7,932 nucleotides of DNA from Marinospirillum sp. (GCF_014859565.1 NZ_JACUUA010000151.1:1-7932); one strand, 5' to 3'. Shown: positions 1-7,720, numbered from the stretch's first letter. Numbers and translations: made by a program. The notes: generated by a model not told the origin, from the sequence alone.

Positions 1-1
1 A

Positions 2-76
2 TCCGTGATGGTCATTCCGCTCCAGCCTGCCAGCCTCACTCACCAAAATCTTGATTGCCTTGGGCTAATTCATTGA
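2..76 (+). CDS. Possible C-terminal end of an unidentified upstream gene (partial)
   Basis: Reading from base 2, the frame is open to a TGA at 74-76 and gives about 24 residues ending in NLDCLGLIH. The stop overlaps the preferred TTG start of the next gene (TTGA, 73-76), the same arrangement seen at the next junction (1242-1245). That parallel is the main reason to believe this frame. The competing frame that starts at base 1 stops at 52-54 and would also leave a short tail; the third frame stops at 6-8. The fragment is too short to assign to a family, and the 5' part lies outside the window. If real, the operon begins further upstream. Confidence 0.35.
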   Translation, partial: SVMVIPLQPASLTHQNLDCLGLIH

Positions 77-1245
77 AAATCCAGGATTCAGCAGAATTTT
101 TTGCACAACTGCCACCTTTGCAGTTTTTTTCCGATGTACTGATGGAACAAAACTATCATGAACTACCGGATGACTGGTGGCTGGTGGTCACCGATCTGGA
201 AGGCTCCACTCAGGCAATTGAAGATGGCCGTTACCGGGATATCAACGCCCTTGGTGGTTGTACAGTAGCTGCAGTGCTAAACGCCGTTAAACCACTGGCA
301 ATTCCTTATGTGTTTGGTGGTGATGGTGCCAGTTTTTGTATTCCACCCAGTGCGGTTGAGGCGGTTCGCAAGGCGCTGCGTGGTTGTATTGAGCTGGCTG
401 CTGAGCATTTTGACTTAAAACTGCGGGCAGGCCTTTTGCCCTACGGGTTGATCAAACCCACTACACCCTTGCTGGTTTGTTGTTATAACCGGTCTCCCGG
501 TTTTCAGCAGGCCATTTTTGCCGGTGATGGTATGTTGGAAGCGGATCGTCTGGTTAAACAGGATGACCATTTCCATGTTCGTTTGGGTGAGGGTGAAGCT
601 GAAGCCGATTTCAGTGGTTTTGAGTGCCGCTGGAATCGTGTGCCCAGTCCACAGGAAATCACCGTTAGTCTACTGGTTGAGGTGAGCTCTACAGAATTGC
701 AGCAACAGTTCCGAGTTTATAAATCCTTGACCGAGCAGATGCAGGCATTTTTTGGTGGTGATGAACAACAACAACCGCTGACACTGGCTGGTTTACAGCT
801 GTCTTTTAGCCGCGAAAAGCTGGCGGCAGAAGCCCGCGCCCTAAGTTACTCCGAAAAACATCAGCCATTCTGGCTGAATCTGTGGAAAATCCGTTTGTAC
901 AATTTTCTGGGTTTGTTATTGATGGGACTAGGGATTCGGATTGGCAAGGCTGACTGGGGGCGTTACAAACAGGACACACTGCTCAACTCGGATTATCGCA
1001 AACTCGATGGCATGTTTCGCAGTGTGTTTGCTGCCCGGCATCAAACCCTGGAGTTATTTACTCAATGGCTGGAGCAGCAGCGACAAGAAGGGGTGCTGAA
1101 GTACGGCATCCATATCAGTGATGCGGCTCAGGTGACCTGTCTGGTCAGTCAGGCGGGTGTAAAACACATCCATTTTGTGGATGGTTGTGACGGTGGTTAT
1201 GCTCTGGCAGCCAAAGCATTAAAACAACAAGGAAACACCCCTTGA
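73..1245 (+). CDS. DUF3095 family protein, class III nucleotide-cyclase-like
   Basis: About 390 residues, the usual size of the DUF3095 family, whose biochemical role is not known to me. Two motifs resemble class III nucleotide cyclases: VVTDLEGST (residues 38-46, candidate metal-binding Asp41) and FGGDGASF (81-88, candidate Asp84). The 43-residue spacing is close to that of the two metal-binding Asp in mammalian adenylyl cyclase. LKLRAG (115-120) sits where cyclases have their Gly-rich strand, and EADRL (156-160) matches the helix carrying the catalytic Arg (Arg159), but the Asn normally four residues earlier is Leu155. The C-terminal part has family-like motifs such as YGIHISDAAQVTCLV and HFVDGCDGGYALAA. 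A hydrophobic stretch at about 277-290 could contact membrane. There is no ATG near the N terminus. TTG at 73 is preferred because it overlaps the upstream stop as TTGA; TTG at 55 would add six residues and has no ribosome site. The 3' end overlaps sbcD by four bases. Family assignment is fairly sure; cyclase activity is inference. Confidence 0.85.
   Translation: MKIQDSAEFFAQLPPLQFFSDVLMEQNYHELPDDWWLVVTDLEGSTQAIEDGRYRDINALGGCTVAAVLNAVKPLAIPYVFGGDGASFCIPPSAVEAVRKALRGCIELAAEHFDLKLRAGLLPYGLIKPTTPLLVCCYNRSPGFQQAIFAGDGMLEADRLVKQDDHFHVRLGEGEAEADFSGFECRWNRVPSPQEITVSLLVEVSSTELQQQFRVYKSLTEQMQAFFGGDEQQQPLTLAGLQLSFSREKLAAEARALSYSEKHQPFWLNLWKIRLYNFLGLLLMGLGIRIGKADWGRYKQDTLLNSDYRKLDGMFRSVFAARHQTLELFTQWLEQQRQEGVLKYGIHISDAAQVTCLVSQAGVKHIHFVDGCDGGYALAAKALKQQGNTP
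1229..1234 (+). promoter_or_regulatory. Ribosome binding site for sbcD
   Basis: AAGGAA lies seven bases before the TTG at 1242, inside the last codons of the DUF3095 gene. It supports TTG as the true sbcD start, since no ATG or GTG gives the canonical N terminus MKVLHTSDWHLG. Confidence 0.75.
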
Positions 1246-2471
1246 AAGTACTTCACACCTCTGACTGGCATCTCGGTCGATCCCTGCATTATCGCCGTCG
1301 TTATGCCGAGTTTGCGCAGTTTTTACAGTGGATATTACAAACCTTGGAACAACAACAGGTGGATGTACTGGTCATCGCCGGTGATATTTTTGATACCACC
1401 GCACCCAGTCATCGCGCCCAGACACTTTATTACCAGTTCCTGCATCAGGTGGCTGTATCTTCTTGTCGCCATGTGGTGATCACTGCTGGCAACCATGATT
1501 CTCCCTCTTTTTTGAATGCCCCCAAAGCCCTGTTGCGGGCATTGGATGTGCAGGTGATTGGTAGTGTGCCGGAATCGCTGCAAGACGAAGTGCTGGAGTT
1601 AAAAAATGCCGCTGGAGAAGTGGAGCTGATTGTTTGTGCCGTGCCTTACCTGCGGGATCGTGAATTACGCTCTGCTGAAGCCGGTGAAACGCTGGAAGAC
1701 AAAGAGCGCAAGCTACTGGCAGGCATCCGCCAGCACTATCAGGCGGTTGCAGAAGAGGCTGAAACCCTGCGCAGCAAAACCGGTGTGGATGTACCTATTT
1801 TGGCTACCGGGCATTTGTTTACTGCTGGGGGCAAAACACAAGAAGGGGACGGAGTGCGTGAGTTGTATGTCGGCTCTCTGGCACATGTCACCGCAGGGAT
1901 TTTTCCTGAAAACCTGGATTATGTAGCACTGGGTCATCTGCATGTGCCCCAGCTTGTGGGTGGTAAAAGCCATATTCGTTACAGCGGTTCACCACTGCCT
2001 ATGGGTTTTGGTGAAGCCAGTCAGCAGAAGAGTGTGGCACTGGTGACCTTTACTGGCCGCCAACCGTCCGTGGAATTATTGCCGGTGCCCACTTTTCAGC
2101 GTCTGGCCAGTATTCGTGGTGACTGGCAACAGATCCAGAGTGCCTTGCAGCCATTAATGGTCAGTGGTGAAAGCATCTGGATTGAAATTATCTACCAAAG
2201 CAGTGAATTGCTACCCAACCTGCGGGAGCGTATTGACGAGCTGCTGGATGGCTCAGCCATTGAAGTGCTCAGAGTGCGGGATAACCGAGTGATTCAGCGA
2301 GTGATGCAACAGGCGAATGTGGAAGAAACCCTGGATGACCTGAGTGAGCAGGAAGTTTTTGAACGTGTATTGGTGGCACATCAGGTTGATGAACAACAAC
2401 GACCCGCTTTGCGAGACAGCTACCAACAGGTGCTGACCGATTTGTACGAACAGGATCAACAGGCCGGATAA
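1242..2471 (+). CDS. sbcD: Exonuclease SbcCD, nuclease subunit SbcD (Mre11-like)
   Basis: A 409-residue Mre11-type metallophosphoesterase, close to the 400 or so residues usual for SbcD. With SbcC it forms the cytoplasmic complex that opens DNA hairpins and trims blocked double-strand ends using Mn2+ in the nuclease. The metal-binding motifs are all present in order: DWH (Asp8, His10), GDIFD (Asp48), GNHD (Asn84, His85), the TGH motif (His191) and GHLH (His232, His234). The phosphoesterase core runs to about residue 270. The rest, with a variable Arg/Glu-rich region after about 300, matches the SbcD C-terminal cap that contacts SbcC. The start is TTG, fixed by the canonical first strand (KVLHTSDWHLG) and by AAGGAA seven bases upstream. 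It overlaps the stop of the DUF3095 gene as TTGA, which suggests coupled translation. sbcC follows after nine bases, so the subunits are co-made. No key residue is missing and function is expected to be intact. Confidence 0.96.
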   Translation: MKVLHTSDWHLGRSLHYRRRYAEFAQFLQWILQTLEQQQVDVLVIAGDIFDTTAPSHRAQTLYYQFLHQVAVSSCRHVVITAGNHDSPSFLNAPKALLRALDVQVIGSVPESLQDEVLELKNAAGEVELIVCAVPYLRDRELRSAEAGETLEDKERKLLAGIRQHYQAVAEEAETLRSKTGVDVPILATGHLFTAGGKTQEGDGVRELYVGSLAHVTAGIFPENLDYVALGHLHVPQLVGGKSHIRYSGSPLPMGFGEASQQKSVALVTFTGRQPSVELLPVPTFQRLASIRGDWQQIQSALQPLMVSGESIWIEIIYQSSELLPNLRERIDELLDGSAIEVLRVRDNRVIQRVMQQANVEETLDDLSEQEVFERVLVAHQVDEQQRPALRDSYQQVLTDLYEQDQQAG

Positions 2472-2475
2472 GGAA
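2470..2475 (+). promoter_or_regulatory. Ribosome binding site for sbcC
   Basis: AAGGAA overlaps the sbcD stop codon (TAA, 2469-2471) and is five bases before the sbcC ATG. A terminating SbcD ribosome would sit on this site, so the two subunits are probably made in a coupled way. Confidence 0.75.
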
Positions 2476-2480
2476 CCACC

Positions 2481-5400
2481 ATGCGAATACTTGGCATACG
2501 CCTGAAGAACCTGAACTCCCTGGTAGGTGAATGGCAGTTGGATTTAACCGAGGCGGCTTACAGCAGTGAGGGCATTTTTGCCATCACCGGCCCGACCGGA
2601 GCCGGTAAATCGACCCTGCTGGATGCCTTGAGCCTGGCACTTTACGGTCAAACCCCACGGCTGGGGCGTATCACCTCATCTGACAATGAAGTCATGTCCC
2701 GCCAGACCGGTGAATGTTTTGCTGAGGTCACCTTTGCCACCACCAAAGGTCAGTTTCGCTGTCACTGGGGGCAACATCGGGCAAGAAAAAGCCCGGATGG
2801 TGCCCTGCAAAATGCCGGTCATGAGCTCTCCGAGCTGGAAAGCGGCAAAATCCTCTGCAAAAGCTTAAAAGACGTACCCAAAGCAGTGGAAGAAGTCACC
2901 GGTATGGATTTTGAGCGTTTTACCCGCTCCATGTTGTTGGCACAGGGTGGTTTTGCGGCTTTTCTGAAAGCAGCACCCAACGAACGCGCCCCTATTCTGG
3001 AGCAGATCACCGGCACCGATATCTACAGCCAAATCTCCATTCGGGTGCATGAACGCTTCACTCAGGAAAAACAGCAACTACAAAGCCTGCAGGATGAGTT
3101 GGCGGGTATGAAACTGCTCAGCACCGAAGAGCTAGAGCAGAAAACCCAAGCCTTAACACAACAACAGAAAGAAGCAGAAACCCAGCAACAGCAGATTAAA
3201 AACAGCCAGCAGGCACTTAGCTGGTTAGAAGGGCTGGATCGACTTCACAAGGAGCAACAGGTATTACAGCAGCAGGCGACACAACTGGTACAACAGCAGG
3301 CAGATTTTGCACCACAACACCAACGCCTGCAGCAGGCCAGTAAAGCACTGGAACTAGCCGCAGCTGGAGCTGAATTAAAAGCTCTGCGCAGTGCCAGTGA
3401 GCAGAACCATCAACGACTGCAAAAAAACCAACAATCCTTGCCGGATATAAAAAACCGGGCTGAACAAGCGACCGGGCAACTACAACAGGCCAGAGAAAAC
3501 CACCATAAAGCCCAGCAGCAGCGGGAAGAGGCACAACCTCTGCTGCATCAGGTTCGAGTGCTGGATACCCGTTTGCAATCCCTGCAGGAACCTCTGCAGC
3601 GAGCTCATTCCCGCCTGATCGAAAATCAGCAAAAACAAACACAACTGCACAGCCTGTTAAGCCAGTTTGAACAGGATAAACACCAGCGCCAGCAGCGCCT
3701 TGATGAGCTGAATCAACTGCTGCAACAGAGCGCGGTGGATGCCGGACTGGCCAGTCAACTGCAGGGTTTAAACCAGCGCTTTAACAGCCTGCAGCAGGAT
3801 CAACAGCTCAGCGCTGATTATCACCATCAGTTAAACACCCTGGCTGCTGAACAGCAAAAACTGGCCCTGCAGTTGCAACACCATCAACAACAAGTGCAAC
3901 GGCAAGCAGAACACCAGCAACAGCAGCTGCTGTTGCAGCAGAATGAAGCCACCCGGCAGCAACTACTACAAAACCAGAACCTGCCAGATCTGCGCCAGAT
4001 GGAACGCCAACTGACTGAACGCCTGAAGGTTATTCAGCAGCTGATGGAAGGATTAAACAACCATAGCCGATACCAGCAGCAGTTGATCAGTTTACAGACC
4101 CGGCAAACACCGCTGCAGCAGCAGGTTGAACAGACTGGGCAGCAGTTACAGCAGCTGGAAACCCAGCAGCAAAGTAAAACAGAAGCCAGGGATCTGCTGG
4201 AACAACAACAGCTGCTGCTGCACCGTATTGCCAGCCTGGAAGAAGCCCGTCAACAGCTGCAGCCAGATGAAGCTTGCCCCTTGTGTGGTGCGACAGAACA
4301 TCCTTTTGTACAGCATCAACCACCTGCAGCAGATGAAGGTGGTCAGCGATTGACCCAGCTGCGGGAAGAGCTGCATCAACTGCAACTGCAACACCAGCAA
4401 TTGCAGCAGCAACATGCCAGCCAGCAGGCTGATTATCAGGCTGCTGTACACAAAATCGCCGAAATCCATGAACAGCTGCAAGAACTCCAAAATCAGCTGA
4501 CGCCGCTGATTAACCAACTGCAACTGCCCAATGATCTGAACCAGCTAAGCAGTCAGCTACCGGGTTGCTTTCAGGTCGACCAGCAACAACAACAGCAGCT
4601 TTCTCAGCGTTTGTTACAGTTAGAACAATTACAGGAAGCCAGAGAGCAGTTGCTGCATCAACAACAGACTGCAGCCGAACAGATCAGTCAGGATCAGAGC
4701 ACCCAGACCAGTCTGGAGGCTCAAGCACAGCTGCAGCGAGATAAACACCTATGGCTGCATCAACAGCTGGAACAGCTGCAAAATCGTCTGCTAGCGTCCA
4801 CACAGGCGCTGGAGCAGGCATTGTTGCCTTATGGGCTTAGTCTGAGCAGCGGGCAGGGGGTAGAGCAGCTGCAAAACACCCTGCAACAGCGTCTGGATTT
4901 ATGGCAACAACGTCAGCAGCAATACACTGAGCAGCAAAGTCAGCTGCAGCAACTGCAACACCAGCAGATCAACCTGACCCAAGAGCAGCTTAAACACCAT
5001 CAGGAAGCAACAACCCAGCTGCAGGCAGAGCTGCAACAGCTCAAAGCTAAGCAACAAGAGCTACTGGCAGAAAGAACACAACTTTTTGGTGGCCAGCAAC
5101 CGGATGAACAGGAACAACAGCTAAAAAATCAGCTGAATGCCAGTGCCCAGCAGCTGGAGGTCACCAACCAGCTGCTGCGCGAGGCAGAAACACAACTCGA
5201 ACAGCTGCAAACCCAGGAAAAAACTCTGCAGCAGGCTTTGCAAGAGCAGGATCAACAATTACAGATAACACAGCAGGATTTTAACGAACAGCTGCAGACA
5301 CTGGGTTTTTATGATGAAAACGACTGGCAAGCAGCCTGCCTGCCAGAAACAGAACGCAAGGCCTTGGCAGAACAGCAACAAGCCTTGCAGAAACGCCAGA

Positions 5401-6155
5401 TCGAACTGCAGTCCCGCCAGTTGCACAACCAGCAAATCCTTGAGGTCGAGCAGGGCAAACAACTGACCACTGAAGCCCTGCCAGCCTTGCAGCAGCAGTT
5501 GCAAGAGCAACAGCAGGTATATCAGCAACTGCTGGATACCCTTGGTGGCTTAAAACAAGAACTGAAAGCCAACGAAAACCTGAGATTGCAACAACAAGAA
5601 CGCCTTGTTGCCATCGAAAAACAGCAGCAGGAAAGGGATCGCTGGCAGTTATTACACAACCTGATCGGTTCTGCTGATGGCAAAAAATTCCGTAACTTTG
5701 CGCAGGGGCTGACCTTTGAGCTGCTGGTGCGTCATGCCAACCAGCAACTCAGCAAAATGACAGATCGTTACCTGCTGGAAAGAGACTCACAAGAACCGCT
5801 GGAGTTACAGGTACTTGATAACTACCAGGCCGGTGAACAACGCTCAACCAAAAACCTGTCCGGTGGTGAGAGTTTTATTGTCAGCCTGGCACTGGCACTA
5901 GGCTTGTCCTACATGGCCAGTGATCGGGTACGGGTGGATTCCCTGTTCCTTGATGAAGGGTTTGGCACCCTGGATGAAGAAGCACTGGATACCGCGCTGG
6001 AAACCCTGGCAGGGCTCCAGCAGGATGGCAAACTCATAGGGGTGATTTCCCATGTGCCAGCCCTTAAGGAGCGAATCAGCACCCGCATTCAGGTCATACC
6101 GCAGACTGGAGGACGCAGCATCCTCCAGGGGCCGGGAATTAAACGAGGAGCTTAA
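2481..6155 (+). CDS. sbcC: Exonuclease SbcCD, ATPase subunit SbcC (Rad50-like), glutamine-rich coiled coil
   Basis: A 1224-residue Rad50/SMC-type ATPase, longer than the 1048 residues of E. coli SbcC. It binds DNA, clamps around it with its arms and gates the SbcD nuclease by ATP hydrolysis. The N-terminal half-domain has Walker A GPTGAGKST (37-45, Lys43) and the Q-loop MLLAQGGF (Gln155). The C-terminal half has the signature LSGGE (1126-1130), Walker B SLFLDEGFGTLDEE (Asp1158, Glu1159) and the H-loop ISHVP (His1191). Between them are two long coiled-coil arms (about 190-598 and 603-1050) joined by a zinc hook, CPLC (Cys599, Cys602), near the middle, where hooks of two molecules would share one Zn2+. 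Hand counting gives 239 Gln in residues 201-1050 (about 28%) against 12 in the first 200, with runs up to six Gln (701-706). The start ATG follows AAGGAA. The stop is 11 bases from the convergent GNAT-nitrilase gene. All ATPase motifs are intact, so it should be active. Confidence 0.97.
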   Translation: MRILGIRLKNLNSLVGEWQLDLTEAAYSSEGIFAITGPTGAGKSTLLDALSLALYGQTPRLGRITSSDNEVMSRQTGECFAEVTFATTKGQFRCHWGQHRARKSPDGALQNAGHELSELESGKILCKSLKDVPKAVEEVTGMDFERFTRSMLLAQGGFAAFLKAAPNERAPILEQITGTDIYSQISIRVHERFTQEKQQLQSLQDELAGMKLLSTEELEQKTQALTQQQKEAETQQQQIKNSQQALSWLEGLDRLHKEQQVLQQQATQLVQQQADFAPQHQRLQQASKALELAAAGAELKALRSASEQNHQRLQKNQQSLPDIKNRAEQATGQLQQARENHHKAQQQREEAQPLLHQVRVLDTRLQSLQEPLQRAHSRLIENQQKQTQLHSLLSQFEQDKHQRQQRLDELNQLLQQSAVDAGLASQLQGLNQRFNSLQQDQQLSADYHHQLNTLAAEQQKLALQLQHHQQQVQRQAEHQQQQLLLQQNEATRQQLLQNQNLPDLRQMERQLTERLKVIQQLMEGLNNHSRYQQQLISLQTRQTPLQQQVEQTGQQLQQLETQQQSKTEARDLLEQQQLLLHRIASLEEARQQLQPDEACPLCGATEHPFVQHQPPAADEGGQRLTQLREELHQLQLQHQQLQQQHASQQADYQAAVHKIAEIHEQLQELQNQLTPLINQLQLPNDLNQLSSQLPGCFQVDQQQQQQLSQRLLQLEQLQEAREQLLHQQQTAAEQISQDQSTQTSLEAQAQLQRDKHLWLHQQLEQLQNRLLASTQALEQALLPYGLSLSSGQGVEQLQNTLQQRLDLWQQRQQQYTEQQSQLQQLQHQQINLTQEQLKHHQEATTQLQAELQQLKAKQQELLAERTQLFGGQQPDEQEQQLKNQLNASAQQLEVTNQLLREAETQLEQLQTQEKTLQQALQEQDQQLQITQQDFNEQLQTLGFYDENDWQAACLPETERKALAEQQQALQKRQIELQSRQLHNQQILEVEQGKQLTTEALPALQQQLQEQQQVYQQLLDTLGGLKQELKANENLRLQQQERLVAIEKQQQERDRWQLLHNLIGSADGKKFRNFAQGLTFELLVRHANQQLSKMTDRYLLERDSQEPLELQVLDNYQAGEQRSTKNLSGGESFIVSLALALGLSYMASDRVRVDSLFLDEGFGTLDEEALDTALETLAGLQQDGKLIGVISHVPALKERISTRIQVIPQTGGRSILQGPGIKRGA
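3070..5640 (+). repeat. CAG/CAA-rich imperfect triplet tract inside sbcC
   Basis: The stretch coding for the SbcC coiled coil is dominated by CAG and CAA codons interspersed with CTG. The short word GAACAGCTGCA recurs many times (for example near 4770, 5200 and 5288), encoding EQLQ. The repeats are imperfect and never form a long pure run; the longest Gln run is six codons, CAG CAA CAA CAA CAG CAG (4581-4598). It is low-complexity coding sequence, not a mobile or tandem element. The opposite strand is CTG/TTG-rich and yields Leu-rich spurious reading frames. Confidence 0.6.
6106..6128. other. Perfect 8-bp hairpin in the 3' end of sbcC
   Basis: CTGGAGGA (6106-6113) and TCCTCCAG (6121-6128) are exact reverse complements around a seven-base loop. 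The hairpin lies within the last codons of sbcC and downstream of the convergent GNAT-nitrilase gene. Neither strand has a T-tract right after it, so it is not a classical intrinsic terminator. It could stabilise 3' ends or slow polymerase at the convergent junction. Chance is also possible. Confidence 0.4.
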
Positions 6156-6166
6156 TGTTGATCAGA

Positions 6167-7690
6167 CTATTTTCTCTCCAGCCTGAACAAGTCCAGTCGC
6201 CGATCCTTGAGGTTGGTGACTGAACCTTCGTTGCGCAGGATTTTCAGGCGTGAAAGATCAAGATCCGAGAAGAAGATCATTTCCGTGTTGGGCGTGGTTT
6301 CATTCAGTACTGCATCATGCGGGAAAGCAAAGTCTGATGGGGTAAAAACAGCCGACTGAGCATACTGGATATCCAGGCTTTCAATGGAAGGCAGATTGCC
6401 AACACTGCCACAGATCACCACGTAACATTCGTTTTCCACGGCACGAGCCTGGGAGCAGTGACGAACCCGCAGATAACCGTTCTTGGTATCTGTCCAGAAG
6501 GGCACAAACAGGATATCCATATCATCATCAGCCAGCAGGCGTCCCAGCTCCGGAAATTCCACGTCATAACAGATCAACATGCCAATACGACCGGCATCAG
6601 TATCAAATACTGCCAGATCATGTCCACCCTCAATCACCCAGTCACGGCGCTCTTGTGGGGTGATATGGAGTTTGGCCTGACGCTCCATGCTGCCGTCTCT
6701 GCGCAGCAGGTAAGCAACGTTGTAAAGCCGACCATCCTTGCCTTCTTCAACCATCGACCCAGCGATGATGTTGATGTTGTAACTGACCGCCATACGTTGC
6801 AGCTCACTGCGAAACTGCTCAGTAAAGGTTGCCAGAAAGCGAACGGTCTGTTTGGGGTCGGACTGGTCAGTTAATCCCATCAATGGGGCGTTAAAAAGCT
6901 CTGGAAATACCGCAAAGTCGCTTTGGTAGTCGGACAGGGCATCCACAAAAAATTCCACCTGCTGCAGAGCACTTTCAACAGAATCAAATTCACGCATCTG
7001 CCACTGCACAGCACCCACCCGCACTTCTGTGCAGATGTTGTCCAGCACCCGAGCAGCGGGTTCATAAAGAATGTTGTTCCATTCCAGCAGTGTGGCGTAA
7101 CCCTGTGATCGGTCATCTTCCGGCAGGTATTCACGCATCAGGCGTTTTACCTGAAAATCATTGGCCAGCTGAAAAGACAGGATTGGATCGTGAATTTCCC
7201 GACGAGAAACCTGTTCCAGGTATTCGATGGGGTTCAGTGCATCAGCGTGCTCGTGGTAACCGGGGATACGCCCACCCGCCAGAATAGCGCGCAGATTCAT
7301 CGAGCGGCACAGCTCTTTACGGGCTTCATAAAGGCGGCGACCAAGACGATGACCACGGAATTCCGGGTCAATCAGAGCATCGAGGCCATACAGGGCATCA
7401 CCATCAGGATTGTTACGCACACTCTTGTTGCGATCTGTCAAATCACTGTATTTGTGGGGTTCCGAGAAGGTGGCGTAATCCACCAGAGCACTGAGCACTA
7501 CAGCCACCAGCTGGTCATCATCCTCAATCAGAATCTGACCGTCCGGAAAATCCTCAATCAACTGGTCTATGGTCGACTGAGGCCAGGCGCCACCAATATC
7601 TTCATAAACATGATCCATCAGGATTTTCAGCTTGGGGTAGTCAGTTTTTTGCAGATTACGAAGGTTAAGGTGGGGTTCTTCAATACTCAT
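6167..7690 (-). CDS. GNAT acetyltransferase / carbon-nitrogen hydrolase (nitrilase) fusion protein
   Basis: A 507-residue, two-domain cytoplasmic protein. Residues 1 to about 215 form a GNAT (RimI-like) domain with the acetyl-CoA loop DPEFRGHRLGRRLY (108-121). The loop reads RGHRLG, so Arg115 stands where many GNATs have Gly. Residues from about 222 (VRVGAVQW) to the end form a nitrilase-superfamily domain with the full triad: Glu264 (FPELF), Lys340 (QAKLH) and Cys374 (ICYDVEFPE). Such fusions match the nitrilase subgroup described as Rim1-like (class 12), whose substrate is not known to me; hydrolysis of an amide or nitrile C-N bond is the family chemistry, and coupling to acetyl transfer is inference. 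ATG at 7690 follows AGGAA (7700-7696) by five bases, behind a promoter-like sequence. It is transcribed alone, convergent with sbcC. The length and intact triad argue for a working gene. Confidence 0.93.
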   Translation of the reverse strand: MSIEEPHLNLRNLQKTDYPKLKILMDHVYEDIGGAWPQSTIDQLIEDFPDGQILIEDDDQLVAVVLSALVDYATFSEPHKYSDLTDRNKSVRNNPDGDALYGLDALIDPEFRGHRLGRRLYEARKELCRSMNLRAILAGGRIPGYHEHADALNPIEYLEQVSRREIHDPILSFQLANDFQVKRLMREYLPEDDRSQGYATLLEWNNILYEPAARVLDNICTEVRVGAVQWQMREFDSVESALQQVEFFVDALSDYQSDFAVFPELFNAPLMGLTDQSDPKQTVRFLATFTEQFRSELQRMAVSYNINIIAGSMVEEGKDGRLYNVAYLLRRDGSMERQAKLHITPQERRDWVIEGGHDLAVFDTDAGRIGMLICYDVEFPELGRLLADDDMDILFVPFWTDTKNGYLRVRHCSQARAVENECYVVICGSVGNLPSIESLDIQYAQSAVFTPSDFAFPHDAVLNETTPNTEMIFFSDLDLSRLKILRNEGSVTNLKDRRLDLFRLERK

Positions 7691-7695
7691 GGGGG

Positions 7696-7700
7696 TTCCT
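7696..7700 (-). promoter_or_regulatory. Ribosome binding site for the GNAT-nitrilase gene
   Basis: On the minus strand AGGAA stands five bases before the ATG at 7690 and supports this start codon over internal ones. Confidence 0.7.
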
Positions 7701-7720
7701 GTTCTATGGCAGTGGCCTTG

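Noticed and set aside
55..72. TTG at 55 as the start of the DUF3095 gene
   Set aside because: It directly follows an in-frame TGA (52-54), has no ribosome site and adds six residues with no family support. TTG at 73 forms a TTGA overlap like the next junction.
3217..3642. 141-residue minus-strand reading frame inside sbcC
   Set aside because: It is the antisense shadow of the CAG-rich coiled-coil code, low in complexity, with no ribosome site or recognisable domain.
4146..4523. 125-residue Leu/Gln-rich minus-strand reading frame resembling a membrane protein
   Set aside because: Its Leu runs come from reading CAG/CAA codons in antisense. It is fully contained in sbcC, whose hook and motifs are unambiguous.
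3070..5640. CRISPR array or satellite repeat in the CAG-rich stretch
   Set aside because: No regular repeat-spacer period exists. The words are irregular, in frame and explained by a glutamine-rich coiled coil.
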